From: Opisthorchis felineus
Lineage: Eukaryota > Platyhelminthes > Trematoda > Opisthorchiida > Opisthorchiidae
Direction of reading: 5' to 3'
NCBI GenBank assembly: GCA_004794785.1
Contig: SJOL01001480.1
Span: forward strand, 107,826-171,825
Length of the DNA: 64,000 bases
Position numbers and translations under genes: made by a program. This document shows positions 1-13,992 of this stretch, one piece after another (positions within the stretch are counted from its first letter, which is position 1; each line of letters opens with the position of its first letter). The notes under the pieces were generated by a model that worked only from the letters and a program-made list of their open reading frames with translations, searched no databases and was not told the DNA's origin.

Positions 1-3000
1 GTTACTGGAGGGATGGCGAGCGTACGAATGCACCGTGGTGTAACGTAACAGGACGACTCCCCCTGCAGGGCGTACCCGTCCACAACACGAGGTTTTCATC
101 CCTCGTGCATGCTACCAGATCTGCAGGGGGACAAACTACCAAGCAGTCATAATTGCGGTTTGTGCATTAATAAATAACTCCAGTTGCCACATATTTTATC
201 GGTCGAATGGAAAACAGGCTAATAAAGCAGCTCAGTCATTTCGAACAAGCAAACAGCCTTTGGAAGAGGCAAGCCGCTGAGGCAAATGAGACGACAGCTA
301 TCTTTAGGGCCATGGGAGTAGAATGGAGATGTTCAGAGCCTGCGTAAGTTGGCTAAACGACGACGAACCATGTCAGGGGCGCACTGCAGTGTTATGTGTA
401 TGTGTGAATGAGTGAACTGTAAATCCAAACAAGTATTTCATCCATTGCGCATCTTCAGACCCACTATTTGATGTGCGTGCACTGTGCGTGGCCAGAGGAT
501 GCGGAATTATTCTGAACGGTGAGGAAATAAGGCTTCGGTATGGCTAAGGTTAGTTAAATCCAGTCAAAGCAAAGAACAGAACATTAAATATAGCTGACAT
601 AGTTATTCTGGAATGAGACCAGGTTTGAAAGTACTAGGAAAAAGTTGGCCGGACGCAGAAGCTTAAGGCCTGAGGTAAGGAAATACAACGAGTTCAGTGG
701 AGACGGGCATGAAAACAATTACGATGGCAGGCGCTAGAAGCTCTCTGCAACACAACTACGCTTCAGAGAGCAGGTGCAAATGTAGTCCCAGGAGTAAACG
801 TCTGCTTAAGAGCTGGCTAGGACGGAGATTAAAGGACAAGAACACTTGGGAGGGTAGTTGTCTCACTTGTGGATTAACGCTAGGGGGTTCGAGCTGGTGA
901 ATGTACATGCGTGGACCAAGTAACAGGACAGTTGCGGTGAGAGCGCAAATTAGAAGGGCTTAGGGCCTGTTTCAAAGAAAGTGTTTTGTGTGAGCTGTGG
1001 CGCGAAAAGAGAGGTAAGAATAGAGAATCCTTCGAAAGCCTACATGAAGTGATATAGTACGGATATGGGAGGGGAGCTTGTTCCATAATTTGGAATAAGG
1101 CAATCGAAAAGGGTTTTGTCAAAAGACAGTTTGACAGCTCGACAATGGGAGCAAAAATCCAGAGTTGCGCATATTGTAGGGAGGGCAGGAAGAAAATTCA
1201 GGATGCAGTCGGCTATGTAGGCCCGTCGGTAGACTAGCCGATGCAGATTGCCTAGGTTTAGCCTAATGCGCCCCAGCCTTAAAGGATCCAGCCCATTGAC
1301 AAACAGCGAAGACGATACGGCAGCGTGGATGACGCCGGAAACAAGGACTTAGTGAACCAGCGCTGCACATTTCCGCAGCACTCTAGCATGCCTGCGAATA
1401 CTGTTAGGCGAATTCCGGGCTGGATTCAAGAATGGGTCTTAGAAACTGCTTAAAGATGGTAATCTAACATGATTTATTGTGGAAGGATCGGCGAATGAAG
1501 GCGCAGAGCTTGCGGGCGTTGGCCTATACGTACCATGCATGTTGGGAAAAACTAAACGTACAGGAATACCTAAGACCTAGATCTCTCACTTCGGGGGGAG
1601 TAGGAATCCAGAGTCCATTAAGAATAAGCATCCCAGGAGAAATCTGGAATAGATGTGAGAGGGCTTGGCATTTTGGTAGCGTTGTAGAGCATTTATATCT
1701 TGGCCCAATTTTTGATTCTCCACAAGTTTAGTGTGTTTGAACCAGGAAGTGTAGTGAGATTCTCAATGGAAGGTAGCTAATAGGAAATAAATGTGGAAGT
1801 GGAATTGGAATATGCAGTGATCCCCTTAGCCTTTTTTTGATTTGCTGAAATTCCCCCCCGTAGATCATGCGAAATACTCGAACGTCGCGTCGCTTGCGGA
1901 GGGCAGCCACACCCGCTCAAAAGAATAGTGACTTTAACGGTGCGGGTTTGGACAGTTCCATCAAGCTGGTGACAAAAGCAATTTGCGTCGGAGCTAGGCT
2001 TATCTGGGACCCATTGACGGATCACTGGAAGCTTTCGCCAGTGTCCCTGTTCTTTTTGCGTAAAGCAGACGAAGGGTGCTCGCGATCACCCGGACACTTC
2101 AGTGTCACTAAATAGACACAAGACTATTTAACGGGTTCGAGGTGACCACCGCCCCACTGTGATGTATCCGTACTCCGACCATTGGCCTGAGTTAGAAACA
2201 ATCAGGAAATACCAGATGATCCACGTAAAAGCACAGTAGAAGGATTAATTATTTTTAAGCCTGACAACGCACGCATCCATGCAAACCATGCTGACGGATC
2301 CCGCACAAAATGTCACCTTGGGTCACCACAATCCAAAACCGCTCATCCTGAAAAACGTTTAACCGTCCGTCTCGTAAAGGAAATAACTTCAACATCACTC
2401 AAGGTCGCTCAGCTAATACCGTGACTAAGTTAAACTTCGACCTGGGTTGGAGTAAGCCAGGAAAATTTTCAAGATGGAGCAACCAAACCAGATGCCGGAA
2501 TTGGTGTCGCCAGACAAGTTGACAAGTCCACCGACCCGGCCTGCCAGGTTCAATAGGAAACAAGCAACCGCAGACCATTATAACGGGAATGACACCCAAT
2601 CGTGTTTGAACTCCCGGCTACTTCACAAGGCCGGTCTAACAGCGCCGTTGAAAAACTCTTACTCTCCCCAAGGGATGTTTTTTACTGGCAAAAGAACAGG
2701 ATGCATGGTTATGTGTGGGAGCTGCAGTTTGCCTTGATCGTCTGTAAAAAAGACAAAAAAGGAGCATTCACCATTCTTAACTACCTTCCAGACCACCATA
2801 CAGAAGGCGTTAGTCGCGTCCAGGTGCACGCGTGGGACCTAAGCTCAGCGAGCGCGTGTTCCAGCAAAAGGTTTGTCCGTCGATTGGCACTAATCGTGAA
2901 CGAGCCAATGAAGAATCCTACTTTTCATCAAGGATTTTTGGGGGAATGCGCGAAGTCTAATAGTCCTCCCAGTATTGCTGTTACTCGCGCTCCGTCTGTG

Positions 3001-6000
3001 CACACGGAGTGACCAGCATGCTTGCTTATTTGGCTACGTTCACGGACATCAGAAGAAAAATGAGAATGCGGGTAGTTTGTAGTATTGTGTATCCCAGTGA
3101 TTACTACAGCAGCAGAATCGGCAACTGAAATAATCGAGCCAGGGATTGTGCAAAATACCGTACTTCATGCCAAAGCGACCGAGCAAGACGTGGTGAAATC
3201 TTTCTTAGCTCCGGGAGGCACAGAGGAGGGTAAGGTAGAAGAGAACCCTACCAAATTGGCCAGGGGGACGCCGATGTGATCTCTTGAGCACCAAGGTCAC
3301 AGCCGTCTCCTGTAAACCGAACCAGAACGATCTTCCACCGGAGGTTATCGCTTTGACCGCAGGGACCACAACAGCTCTCTACTCGAATGGGCCAGTGACA
3401 GCCTCATGACTGTGCATGTACCAGCAGGTGCCGGAAGCATCATGGCCGGCAGCACAGTCCGCGCAGATAGTTGGTCTGGTGCTATTGCCATGGAAGTCAG
3501 TCGTGTTTTCAGCACGTACTACCTCTGAGCAACAGCTGTCATGAGCTTCCGCATTGGACGTGGGACTCTGTCTATGCAACCACCGACAAGTATGTGGGGC
3601 GTCCGGAAAGTTTCCCTTTTCCGGGAAGGGAAAGCTGCAAATCTTGTTGTTTTGGGGTCAGAAGCAACGGACGTTAATGTAGTGCTGAAACATGTATGTA
3701 AACTATCCAGGTCCTGACCAGCGCCCTGTATTCCACTCGAAACCACGTTCTAACTTCAAGGGGTATACTTGGCTCAGTGCACAAAGTTTGAAGACTATAC
3801 GACGGGGAATTTGGCCATGAAGGCTTGATGAGTCTGCTGCCATGCAGCGACATCCAGATGAACTAGTCCATTATATAGGAAGTCCTTATGTCCTTATGTG
3901 ATTGCTCTCCCAACTCTCCGCGTACTCATGCTGGTTTGTTCTATGCCTTTTGAACCATAATTGAACTTAACTGACAAGCTTAGCCAGTCCTTGATTGCTG
4001 GGTTACTTAGCACAAGTCTACCTATATTTCGTCTCATTTAGTCACCTGTTGTCACCACCCTGTTTGTAATAAACTTCAAGTTACTTTTCTAATAATGGGC
4101 TCCACGCTATCTGGTACCTTCTCAAATTCACCAGACTTAAGGATCTCATTCCATTTCTTCCTATTCCCTCACATCGATCTTCGGCAGTACCAGCTTCGAA
4201 CGCCCTGCATGGTTTTGTCCACTCCACCCGGTCTATACTTTACATCTGAATAGATACCCAACTGAACTGACAGTACCTATTTTCCTACGTAGGTTTTGTT
4301 CTACCTTCGTGGATCCCCTTGGCCAACCCAAAATCCTGCTGCCTACATACTTGCACATCGCCAGTCTGAACATCTCAATTATGACATCTGCCACGGGACG
4401 GCCTGGAAACCGAGGTAGGCCATTACATTGAGCGCGTGGCACTGCCATACCCGGCTTACTGGCACACCCGCAATTACTCCCTCTCTACTCTTGTCTATGC
4501 CCTCTCCTCCGCTAGTTCCTTCACCCTTAACCACGAAAATACTCTTTACTTGGCCCCAGCCGACTTTGGGACAAATTCGGTTTATTCTGCCGAACGTTCC
4601 TTTTGAATCTGACTGTCTTACTGGATTTCCAGTTTGTGCTCTCCACAGAATCATTCATTATCTTCGCAGCTGACGTTCCGTCCTGTGCGTTTGCACAAAC
4701 TCACTCCCCCTGGAACCTCTACGTCCGACTCTGAATCTTCAGCTGCCATTTATCCGCCATAAATCCAACTGTCCAAGGCCACGGAGCCTCAGCAATGGTT
4801 TCCGGTTTTAGTTCAAATTGACCGGCCAGATCACTGTAAAACTGCTGCCTCACCAGATCCGTTTTACTGGTTCCACATTCTCCGCAGTTTGCAGTTTTTT
4901 GTACCGCGCACCAGGTAGAACGCCTTAGTTTTGGCTTCCCCGTTGTGGCGTTGCCTGCCACCTTCAAATTGTAACGTTCTGATCTTGTTCCAATCCATCT
5001 TCAATGTCCACTGCGTTTAGATTGTGCCAGTTTTGGCATGACCACATTTGTGTTGGATAGCGCCTACTATATGTGTGACTGCCCTGTTTCCGTGCAACCC
5101 TGAGTACCCACAAATCCCATCGATCTCGCTTCTGTTCTGACTGTACCATTATGATCATGTCCGATGGTGTGCCATTCACCAGCTGTGAATGAAAATTTTG
5201 ATTATTATTAGAGGTAGCCGTAATCAGTGCAACAGCAAGGAATTTGTTAGGTGTCTAGAAATGGAAGAAATCGGCATTTAGTCTGAACCACTTCATAAAC
5301 ATCAGGGTGCGGTTGATTCACCCTTGGCACCCCCAAGATTTGCTCTACAAATCATGGGGCTAGCCTAAGGCGACGGTCTCAGCAGAACCCCACTGCTCGA
5401 ACTACTCACCAGCGCCATCAAGATCTTTGACTGTGTTGTTACTTTCAACGAGTACAACATCATTTGAAGGTGGCTTGTTTAATCACTTGTGCTCCCTTGA
5501 CCCGACGGCACCCACTACCCGTTGTTCGAACAGCTGGCTGATTTTCTCGCCCAAAAACTTTCGTTAAATTGAAACGTCCGTTTCGGAGAACGGTAAACCT
5601 CCCTGCGTGTGGAAAGCCACAGTCGTCAGTCCGACGTTCGAAAAAGGCAGATAAAAACTGCCAGTGAGTTGCCATCCCGTTGGTCTACGCCCTTGTTTGA
5701 CACATAAACGGAAAAACTGTCTTCCAGCATTACCTTTAATTTGGCTGAAAATCAGTGAGGATTCTTTCATTATCCATTCTGTGAGACTAACCTTAATGCA
5801 CGATGAGATAAGGTAGCTAACCAGGCTGCCGGAATTAGGTGATATTTAAACGAACTGACAATCATCAACTTTGGCAAGATGTCCGACAAAATTTTCTGCA
5901 AAGGGCCTTCAATAAGGTTGATCACCAATCGCGTTTGCAGCAGTATTAGTCGATGCAATTCACAAGTCGTCGTTCAAAGTTATTTTAGAGTAAATGGTGG

Positions 6001-9000
6001 CGGCCAGCGGTGATGTTTCTCTTCCTCTTCGAGGTCAAGATCTGCTTGCGATCCCTTCATCACCTTGTCTTCTTGCACAGACTACGTAAAACTTCGAAGG
6101 AGAGATTTGCAAAGTTAGCCAAACTGACTCCCTATGGAACGCTTTGGATTGCATTTTTGAATGTTCGGGGCTGAGGTCACTCCATTTCAATCCAGACAGA
6201 CGCATTTATTTATACGCTGGTATCTTACGCCCCCCAGTACAGCTTTTCGAGCTACGAAGGTGCACAAACCGTCACATCGCGTTGAGGTCCACGATGTTTG
6301 TGACTAGCCTCAGCTCAATGCTTCGTATGTTTTGTGTGGTAGAACTAATCCTACAAAACGCTTATACCATCCGTTTGTTAAAATTATTTGGGTTAAGTTC
6401 ACTGGAATTATACATTTCGCATTTTCCACCTCTGCGCAAACAATCGGTGGACTAAAGGGGTCATGAAAACTGTGAGTAATAAATCAAGTTTTTTCGGCTT
6501 GCACATAGTTACGTTTGACCAGGTCATTCGGGAGGCCCGTTTTTGCGGTAGGTCAAAGTTTGCCTACACTATCCTGTTCTTTCGTGAACACCGAATAAAG
6601 CGCTCTGGCTGTATATCATTTTTGCTGCCGTTAGTGGGGAATGGGTTGCACACAGTGGCCAGAGATGCACCCAGTGAATAATCTTGAACCCTGTATTAAA
6701 GCCCTTGGCTGGCTGCTTGCTATAAAGCAAAAGCGGAGAATGGCTCCGCTTAAAATTGGACTGCCTCGTTCAAATAAAAACTAGACAACAAAGAATACGA
6801 AAAGTGTGGATTTTTGTGGGGACAATATTTCAAGGAGTAAACCAACCACTGAATAGGACGAATCCACCTGTTTTACTTCTGTTTAAATGGTTATTTTGCA
6901 TCGAAACTTGGTAATTCATCCTCAGAAGACTCAAAATTCAGTAAACATCAGAAAGATGAGTTTTAATACATGGCTCAGGATATTCACCCCTGAGATAAAT
7001 TGGGCAAAAGTGGACACTGAATTTTTAAAAAGGACTTCCATATTCAAGCGTGCTGCCAGAAGCGTCTAAAGCACTCAGAACAACTATCATAAACGTGTTG
7101 CTAGTCCAGGCAACAAAAACAGTCATGCAAACAGCTATATGGATGATGTCGCCAGGGTGATCAGGATGCAACTGACATTGACTGCAGCAATCGTGTTGAT
7201 TCCAATGACGGCTGCGCTGCTCTTTAAACTACGTTCGCCGTTAACTTTTGCGCATCCTAGGCTTCCAAAGCACCAACAGTCTTAAACCTGTTCAAGGGGG
7301 TTTCAGAGGAATTTATCTAACCACCGCCCAAATCGGTGACATCAGACGAAGACAGAAGACACAAGAATGCACAGGTATGCGGGATAGACAGTAGTTTCGT
7401 GCAGTCTCAGTCGGCGGATGCAGATCAGGAAGCAGAAACCATCAGAATTTTAGCGCTTACAAACATGCGTGTGAGGGTCACTGCCTGCATCAATATCAGC
7501 AAAGGGATCCTATCAATGTAGAGGCGCACATAATTGAAGTTGATTCTTTTTGAAAGTTTTTAGTTGTCCATGACCAGTAACTTCCAAAATGTCTAATAGT
7601 TGCATAATCCTGGCAACCGCATGCAACATTTAATTGGATTAAGTGTACTAGATGCGTGGGTCTCAAAATCTTTAAGTAAGGACAGCAAACTTGTGGGCTA
7701 TTGAGCTAATGAATGTAAGACTTACGATCTCATGTGCATATCGCACCGCATGTTGCAGTGGTAAACTGCAAGTTGTTCAGCATTCGCCAGCGGTGTAATG
7801 TACTGAAGTTAACTCCCAGCATCCTACCGTTTTTGCTACAAATATAACGCCATATTTTTATATCCACGGTGTGAGCCAGAATAAGCGGCTGAGTCGTTGA
7901 CGTAACTCAGTTCACGTGCAGGTTGGGTAGCCCAAAAGTTGAGTCACCCTGTGCACCACTACCTGTGGTATGCGGAGTCATCGGCTTTTCCTCTAACCAC
8001 TTTAAAAGCTTTCTTTGTTTGGAATATAGATGGCAAAGTTGGTGCAACTTCGAATGTTCCGGTTGACGCCGCTTTATATAAAAGTCTCTACACCGGACTG
8101 CTCTAAGGTTTATCGCAAAATACGAATGGGGCTAACTGAGTCTGATGCTGCCATATAGTTATTTGTGACTTTGAAGGTGTTGTTACCGCACGAGTTACCT
8201 ATTCTGAACTCCTCCTACGGCTGGTGTAAGCAGCTACTATCGTTAATGTCGTCCATAACCCCGGATGCGAACGAATGTGTCCGATTTTACTCGTGGCTTT
8301 TTGCCCCCCCCCATAATATGCGGAATTATACGACAGCACTCCTAACTCTTAGTGTCAACGGTGGCCAAACCTCGGTGAGAGATCTTTGACAGGTTAATTG
8401 TGACAACGCAATAGATAGCTGAAAAGACTGCCGGTATCCCCAAAGCTTGTTGACATTATCCTACCGGGATTAGGAGCTCCACTTTTAGCTACACCGGTGG
8501 GTGGTTTCGGTTTGTAGGGCTTTTAGCCGGCAGATGGCTGATGCTGCATGATAATTGCAAACTTATATCATCAAGGTAAGCCTGAGTTTCCGCTACCAGG
8601 TTACTGGTCCTGTATGTGACATATGTGGCTTTAGGCTTGATTGTGTTTGCTAACGATAGCCATGTTGCTGCGGTACATGAAAAGGCTCCCAGGATTTGTG
8701 GAGGCTGGTAAGGGAATGTTAATTACTCTGGTGGCTTAGACGTTTGTTGTTTTTTGTTGGGCTGATTGCAACTTGTTGACTCCCACTTAAGGTGACTTCG
8801 TCGGTCTGCTGCTAAATCGTTGAGTGAAGCGTAGCAGTCTCCTTGTGCGTGTCGTCAAACGGGTTTCACTATCCGAGGCTGGGTTCAATCATGATTGATT
8901 TTCCTGCCAGGAAGCTACGTTGGTTGTTTAACCTGTTGGTTATCCTTTGTCCTGACAGGCCGGCAGCTACGTGGCTTTTGAGCCTGGCCACCCTTGATCT

Positions 9001-9500
9001 GGTCCGCCTGACCATGCTTGAGTGCTCCATGTTCGTAACGTACCCTGGCTCCACTTGGTGACCTCTGTTGATGTAATCACAACGGGTTTCTTGCTTCTCG
9101 GTGTGTCAGTCTGATCACACGCTCTCTCAGAGTATGATGACAGTGTAAGACTGGAAATTTTCTACCAAACTTCCTTTTTTTGATTGGAACCAGACTATAC
9201 AGAAATGCCGGTAAATACTGCAGGATTGTCCAAAAAGTATTAAGAGTATTCCATCTGAGGTGGTTTTGCTTCTCAAGCGATATTGCACCTCCATCTTATT
9301 GTTGATCGAATCCACAGTTGACCACCATGCGTCAAGGTGTTTTTTCCTCTTCTTCTTTTAATTAACCGCCTCAGATATTTCTCATCAAACGTACTGGAAC
9401 AAATTTGGGAAGAAACCGGTGAAGCACAATAAAAAAATCTCTTTTGCAAACCGGCACTCATCCTTTCAAAAGCAGTCCTGCCAACCGGACCTGATATGCC
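1..9500. other. No recognised gene; unassigned DNA
   Basis: Read on both strands, this stretch gives only short open frames. The longest is 2602-3012 (+, 136 codons), with no domain or motif I recognise. Others at 3085-3279, 4379-4654 (-), 4719-5179 (-, two frames) and 6144-6455 have no family resemblance and no convincing splice signals. About 37 bp at 6258-6294 resembles the family D repeat described at 42001 and 56806 (shared 'gtgcacaaaccgtcac'). The region may contain old, decayed transposon sequence, but I cannot place it in a family. Confidence 0.6.
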
Positions 9501-10948
9501 GCGGCTGTATAACAGATGCCTGGTATTATAGGAGACTCTGGCCTAGTAAGCTGCCGACCTACCGTGCAGACTTCTCAGGAGTGCGCATCTTCCTTGATCG
9601 ATTTAAAATGGGACCAGCATCAGTATAAGACTTATACAGGACCATTGTCCAGAAAGTTCACGAGGCTGACGCGGTGTTCGCCCCAAAAAAACCAGCACAC
9701 AGTCGGATGAGCCGCAAGCTGCCGAAAAGGATTCGGCGTCTCAACTATTTTTCAAAGAGTTGACCACAGGAGACACAGAAGACGAGCTGGCATTTCATAA
9801 AATGCGGAACCGCTGTAAATCAGAAATCCACCAATGGAACATACGAAAGCAAGCCTCGGACCTCGCCCGGAAAAACAGAAATGTGCCGTTTAAATACATG
9901 AGACATCGCCGCAGAAAAAAGCAATCCGCGTTCCCCTTGAGGGACAGGAGCGGGCAACCCACGAATGACCCAAAAGTAGTATCTGAGGTCTACAGAGAGC
10001 ACTATTCAGGCCTGCATTCAGCCCCAGCGTCCTCATCACACACAATCTCGTCGAGGCGTAACTACGAAAGGCCTCTAATCGACTTGGTCTTCACGGTGGA
10101 GAACATTCGTCAACTCTTGCACAAGATCAACCCATTCTGCGCGTTGGGGCCCGACGAAGTCCATCCAAGGATCCTGAAGGAAACGTCGTTTACACTGGCA
10201 AATCATTTCTACCTGGTGTTTCGTCAGTCCAATGCCAGTGCCCTCTAAAAGGATGTAGACGCTGCAAAGCAGTGGTCGCTGGACTGACATCTTATGCTGA
10301 ATGACGGAAAGTGCGTCCATATGTCACTCGGGAAGGACTCAGCGAGCGCCTTTTTTATGCATGGTGAGAATAGACCAGAAGACGTCACAAGGATGAATGC
10401 CAGAAAAGATTGGGTTTCTGGCTGTCCTCACACATGTCATCCCCACTGCACATGAGAAAACAGCCCAAAAGGCATTCACCGTTCTACGTATGATTCGGCG
10501 CACCTTCTCCCGTATTACTCGCACGGGGCCCACGTCAAACCGCTTCTTGAATATACCAACCAAGTTGTCTCTTCAGGGAGCAAAAAAGTACTTCTCATTG
10601 AGTCTGTCCAACGGGTTTCTACGAAAATGGTTGCCGGTCCTAAAATCGTGGATTATAAAACGCGTCTCGCGGTGCTTGTCCTCTTTCCCTGGAGTATCGT
10701 CGCTTACGACGAGACCTAACACTCAATTATGCCCTGTTTAAACAAGATTTCGACAGCTAACACACTACGGGGACGGGGTAAGTAGATTTTCAAGCTCAGA
10801 GCGCACGCTTATATTGAAATTTTTTCGCATTTCGGGTAGTTGATGTGTGGAATAACCTTCCTTCGACGGTTGTCCACGCTCCGTCTATTATCCAGTTTAA
10901 AGCACCATTAGACGCTTTTTTAAGCAAATCCTTGCGCTGGCAAGCTTA
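9500..10948 (+). mobile_element. CR1-like non-LTR retrotransposon remnant
   Basis: Translated pieces match the reverse-transcriptase ORF of CR1-type LINEs. The frame at 9637-10248 carries a basic linker (around 'KSEIHQWNIRKQ', 'KYMRHRRRKK') and the start of the RT domain ('GPDEVHPRILKE'). The next recognisable part, 10380-10948, is the C-terminal thumb and tail, in shifted frames ('[13 protein letters not shown]', then 'VDVWNNLPS' near 10840 and 'LDAFLSKSLRWQA' before a stop near 10948). The middle of RT, including the catalytic Asp-Asp motif, is missing, so an internal deletion lies between about 10248 and 10280. Several frameshifts and stops make it non-functional. Upstream sequence back to about 9500 seems to belong to the same ORF but is too decayed to bound well. 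Confidence 0.8.
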
Positions 10949-13852
10949 GTGCCCTGCGCTGAGTACTTAAAGAGCAGTGCTACACCCTTTTTTCGCTTTT
11001 GTCTCTCAGTTGAACGACAGCCGATGAACGACAAAAACGAAACAGACCCAGGAAACTTGAGCAAAGGCCTCGCACCCGTGTATCAATCCGTGAATTCGTG
11101 AATTTCTTATGGTGCTGATTTTCCGGGGGTGTCAACCAATAAAAAAATGAAATAACCGACATTTGCCGAAGGTAGGTCCCTGTTTCCTTGCAACAGACTT
11201 ACTGCATTTAAGAGGCTTGTTTTAGCTAGTTAAACGCTCACTCGGAAGTATGAACCACCTACGGTAGAAATGACTTCCAGTAGTTGTGCTTAGAAATTCC
11301 TTCCCTTTAAAGGCACGACAGTCTGCACCAAACGCTCTGGTCCCTTAAAACCAAATGCAGTGCAAGAAAGCACCATGAAATTAGGCCGAACAGATCTACT
11401 GCGGGTCAATGTATTTATTAACCACCATTTCCTATTGTATCGGATGAAGCAACATTGTCGGTTAGTAGAAGAATGAGGATCGTGCGTGTTACATAACCGT
11501 GATTCAGTGACTTGGTCGGTCTACCTGGCTGGCAGTTTCAGGCTATGCTGTTGAATAAGAAGCAAGATTCAACTCTGTGTTTTGTCTCGAGTAGATACTT
11601 GGTATTCGATGACTTGACATTTAGCCCACCGAAAACCAGACAAATCTCAGCCTAGAAAGCGTTGGACCGCATGAAAGGGGACTAGTTCTACCAGTCTTTG
11701 CCCAACCACAAATGCAAATAAATTGGCAAACGCAATAACTGATTTTTAAAACTGAGACGTTGGCTTAGGTGGCGTAACATTCAGTCGTGTTGCTGAAGTT
11801 CGTTGGAGTGTGCCCCCATTTAAATTTTATCCAGGGTGACAAGAAACCTAAACACCGGTGCGGGGAACATGTAGATGAGTAGCCTACGTTGGCGCTATCA
11901 TTTGCGCTTTCTCTGTGACGCCAGTTCTGTGGAATTATCCAGTGAAGTGACTAATGTGGCTGTTTTACCACGGCATGTCCGCGTAGAGTACAGCTCAGTC
12001 TTGTCCCGTGAAATAATGTCAGCATCAAAGCACTCTTAAGCTACACGGAAGAGAACCTTGTAAACTTTAAGCAATGCACAGGTGGGCCCCCTGCAGAAGG
12101 GGCAGCAAGAGTGTTATCGGCATCCTCGATGACGGGAACGTTCGAAATGAAAGCTTTACGTTCTATATAGGCGCTGGAAAAATTGACTGCAGCGAGCGAG
12201 ATTCTGGTTCCCTGTGGGACATCGACATGCGCAATGTAAGGCGGAATTCGTAATTAACTTCCAAATGGGGAACAGCCAAACCCGTTTAAACCTGTTATGG
12301 AGCATTTACTTGCCATAGAGCCATAGGATGAATTGTTCACGTCTGAAATTACTCAAACGGGTACACGGTTTTCACGAGTTTCTAAGGGCCAATTAACCGG
12401 GGCAGGCGTCAGCCGGCAGGTCTATATCCAGTGAATTCAGTGTGGACAGAACTCTGAAATGGAAGAATACGTAACTCACAGGTGCGCTGGCTGTGTCTTC
12501 ACTAGCATCATATTTCAGACGGCTTGTATGCTACTACGCTTAGACATATCGGCCAGAGCTGACTTGATATGAACATAGATCCGACTCTCTGGAATGACCG
12601 AAACGGATTCTTTGACCGGCCTACATCACGAGTTCCCTATTTTTCTTCAGCTTTCAAAATGCAAATTTGATATCCGGTTAAATTGAATGCATTTTTGTGC
12701 ACGATACTGGAGAATCCAGCAGATTCTGGAAGTCGAATATATTTGGGTTGACTGTTTGAGTGACTGGAGCTTAACATGGTGTTGAACGGCGACCGAATCC
12801 CTTGATCAAGCTCGTGCAAGTTATACTCATTAGCCGCTGACAAACCTGCGTGAGCGGCAAGAAAAATGTGTACAGGATTTCAAATAAAACCAGGGGTCAA
12901 AATACTGCATGATCACTGACTGTGCAAATTACAATCACCAACGACAGTAGCCACATTCCTACTGCCGCTTCTACTTGTCCAGTTTCTTTCTGCAGCATAA
13001 GGTCCGTTGGGAGGAGGTAACACCGCATCTTTTGGAGAGAATGCATTGGCTTGTCTAAGTGTGTAAGAACTTTTCTGTGAAAGGTTCGTTTCATGGCCCT
13101 AGATATAATCGATTCGCTCGCCTTCACCACTCTGCAGCTTAAGTTTTCGCGCCGTTCGAACTACAGCGTGCCCACTGTGATCATCAAGTACGTGCTTGCG
13201 CTGACTAAGTGCAGCTGTTAAATTTTAGTGACCGTTTTTTTAATGGTGGTTTTGGTAAGATAAGACGCAGGAAATTTCGACCCACCAAGCGCGTAGATAG
13301 CTACTGTCCGTATAAGTCCAGCATCCTGGAGCCTCATTAGGGTCATAGTTTATAATGGGGAATTGGTCACATCTGTCAGTCACCAGCACTACTGGGAGCC
13401 CGCCCAAAGTGACATCCCATTCACGTATTGTCTATTTGCCCCATTTAATGCCGTGTCATGCCAGTGGTCCCACGAATCGGAACGCCGAAAGCATGTTCCC
13501 GATACATTAAACAGGCTGAAAGGTGCTGGAAGTGTATTCAAAGTTATTGGCAAAACTTTTTTTGAAACGAACGACGGCAGCCTGCTGCGTGTCCTCAACC
13601 CGTAGCTATAGAACACGGCCCCTCAAATGGCGAAAAAGCGCACGTTTTCCGAGGGTATTATCGGCATCCAGAAGGGCTGGTTCCCATCTTAAAAGCATGA
13701 GGCCAAATCCGTCGCCAGTTTTTCGTTGACAGTGAACCACATGAGTAACACTACCGTGGCAGATCATTGGTTGATCTTTGAGTGAGGGCCCCGTGGGCGG
13801 CCCTCTACGTTGATCTAAACAACCAGATATCAGCATAACCATTGATAAACAA
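10949..13852. other. No recognised gene or repeat
   Basis: Short frames only, on both strands, none with a family resemblance. I see no tRNA-like heads, terminal repeats or splice-flanked coding stretches. Confidence 0.5.
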
Positions 13853-13992
13853 TACCAGGGGACGCGGTAGCTTGGGAAACCCTGTGTGGAGACAAAGGAT
13901 GATAGCTAAAGCTGCATGTATTCGCGATGGGGCGGGAGGCGCTGAGCTTAAAATCCTCGGTTCTGGTTAGTCGATATTCTGACCAATCTGGG
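13853..13992 (-). repeat. Dispersed repeat family E, copy 1
   Basis: About 140 bp shared with 16495-16720 and 26395-26570. Common landmarks on the plus strand are 'tggagacaaagg', then 'ggggcgggaggcgctgagct', then 'ttctgaccaatc'. Copy 2 abuts the 5' side of a minus-strand RTE remnant, so the family may be the 5' untranslated part of that element, read on the minus strand. This is inferred from position only. Confidence 0.55.

Noticed and set aside
2602..3012. 136-codon frame as a gene
   Set aside because: No recognisable domain, no homologue known to me, no splice or poly(A) context. A protein database search would decide.
4233..5179. Cluster of minus-strand frames as a decayed LINE
   Set aside because: The low stop density is suggestive, but no endonuclease or RT motif could be read.
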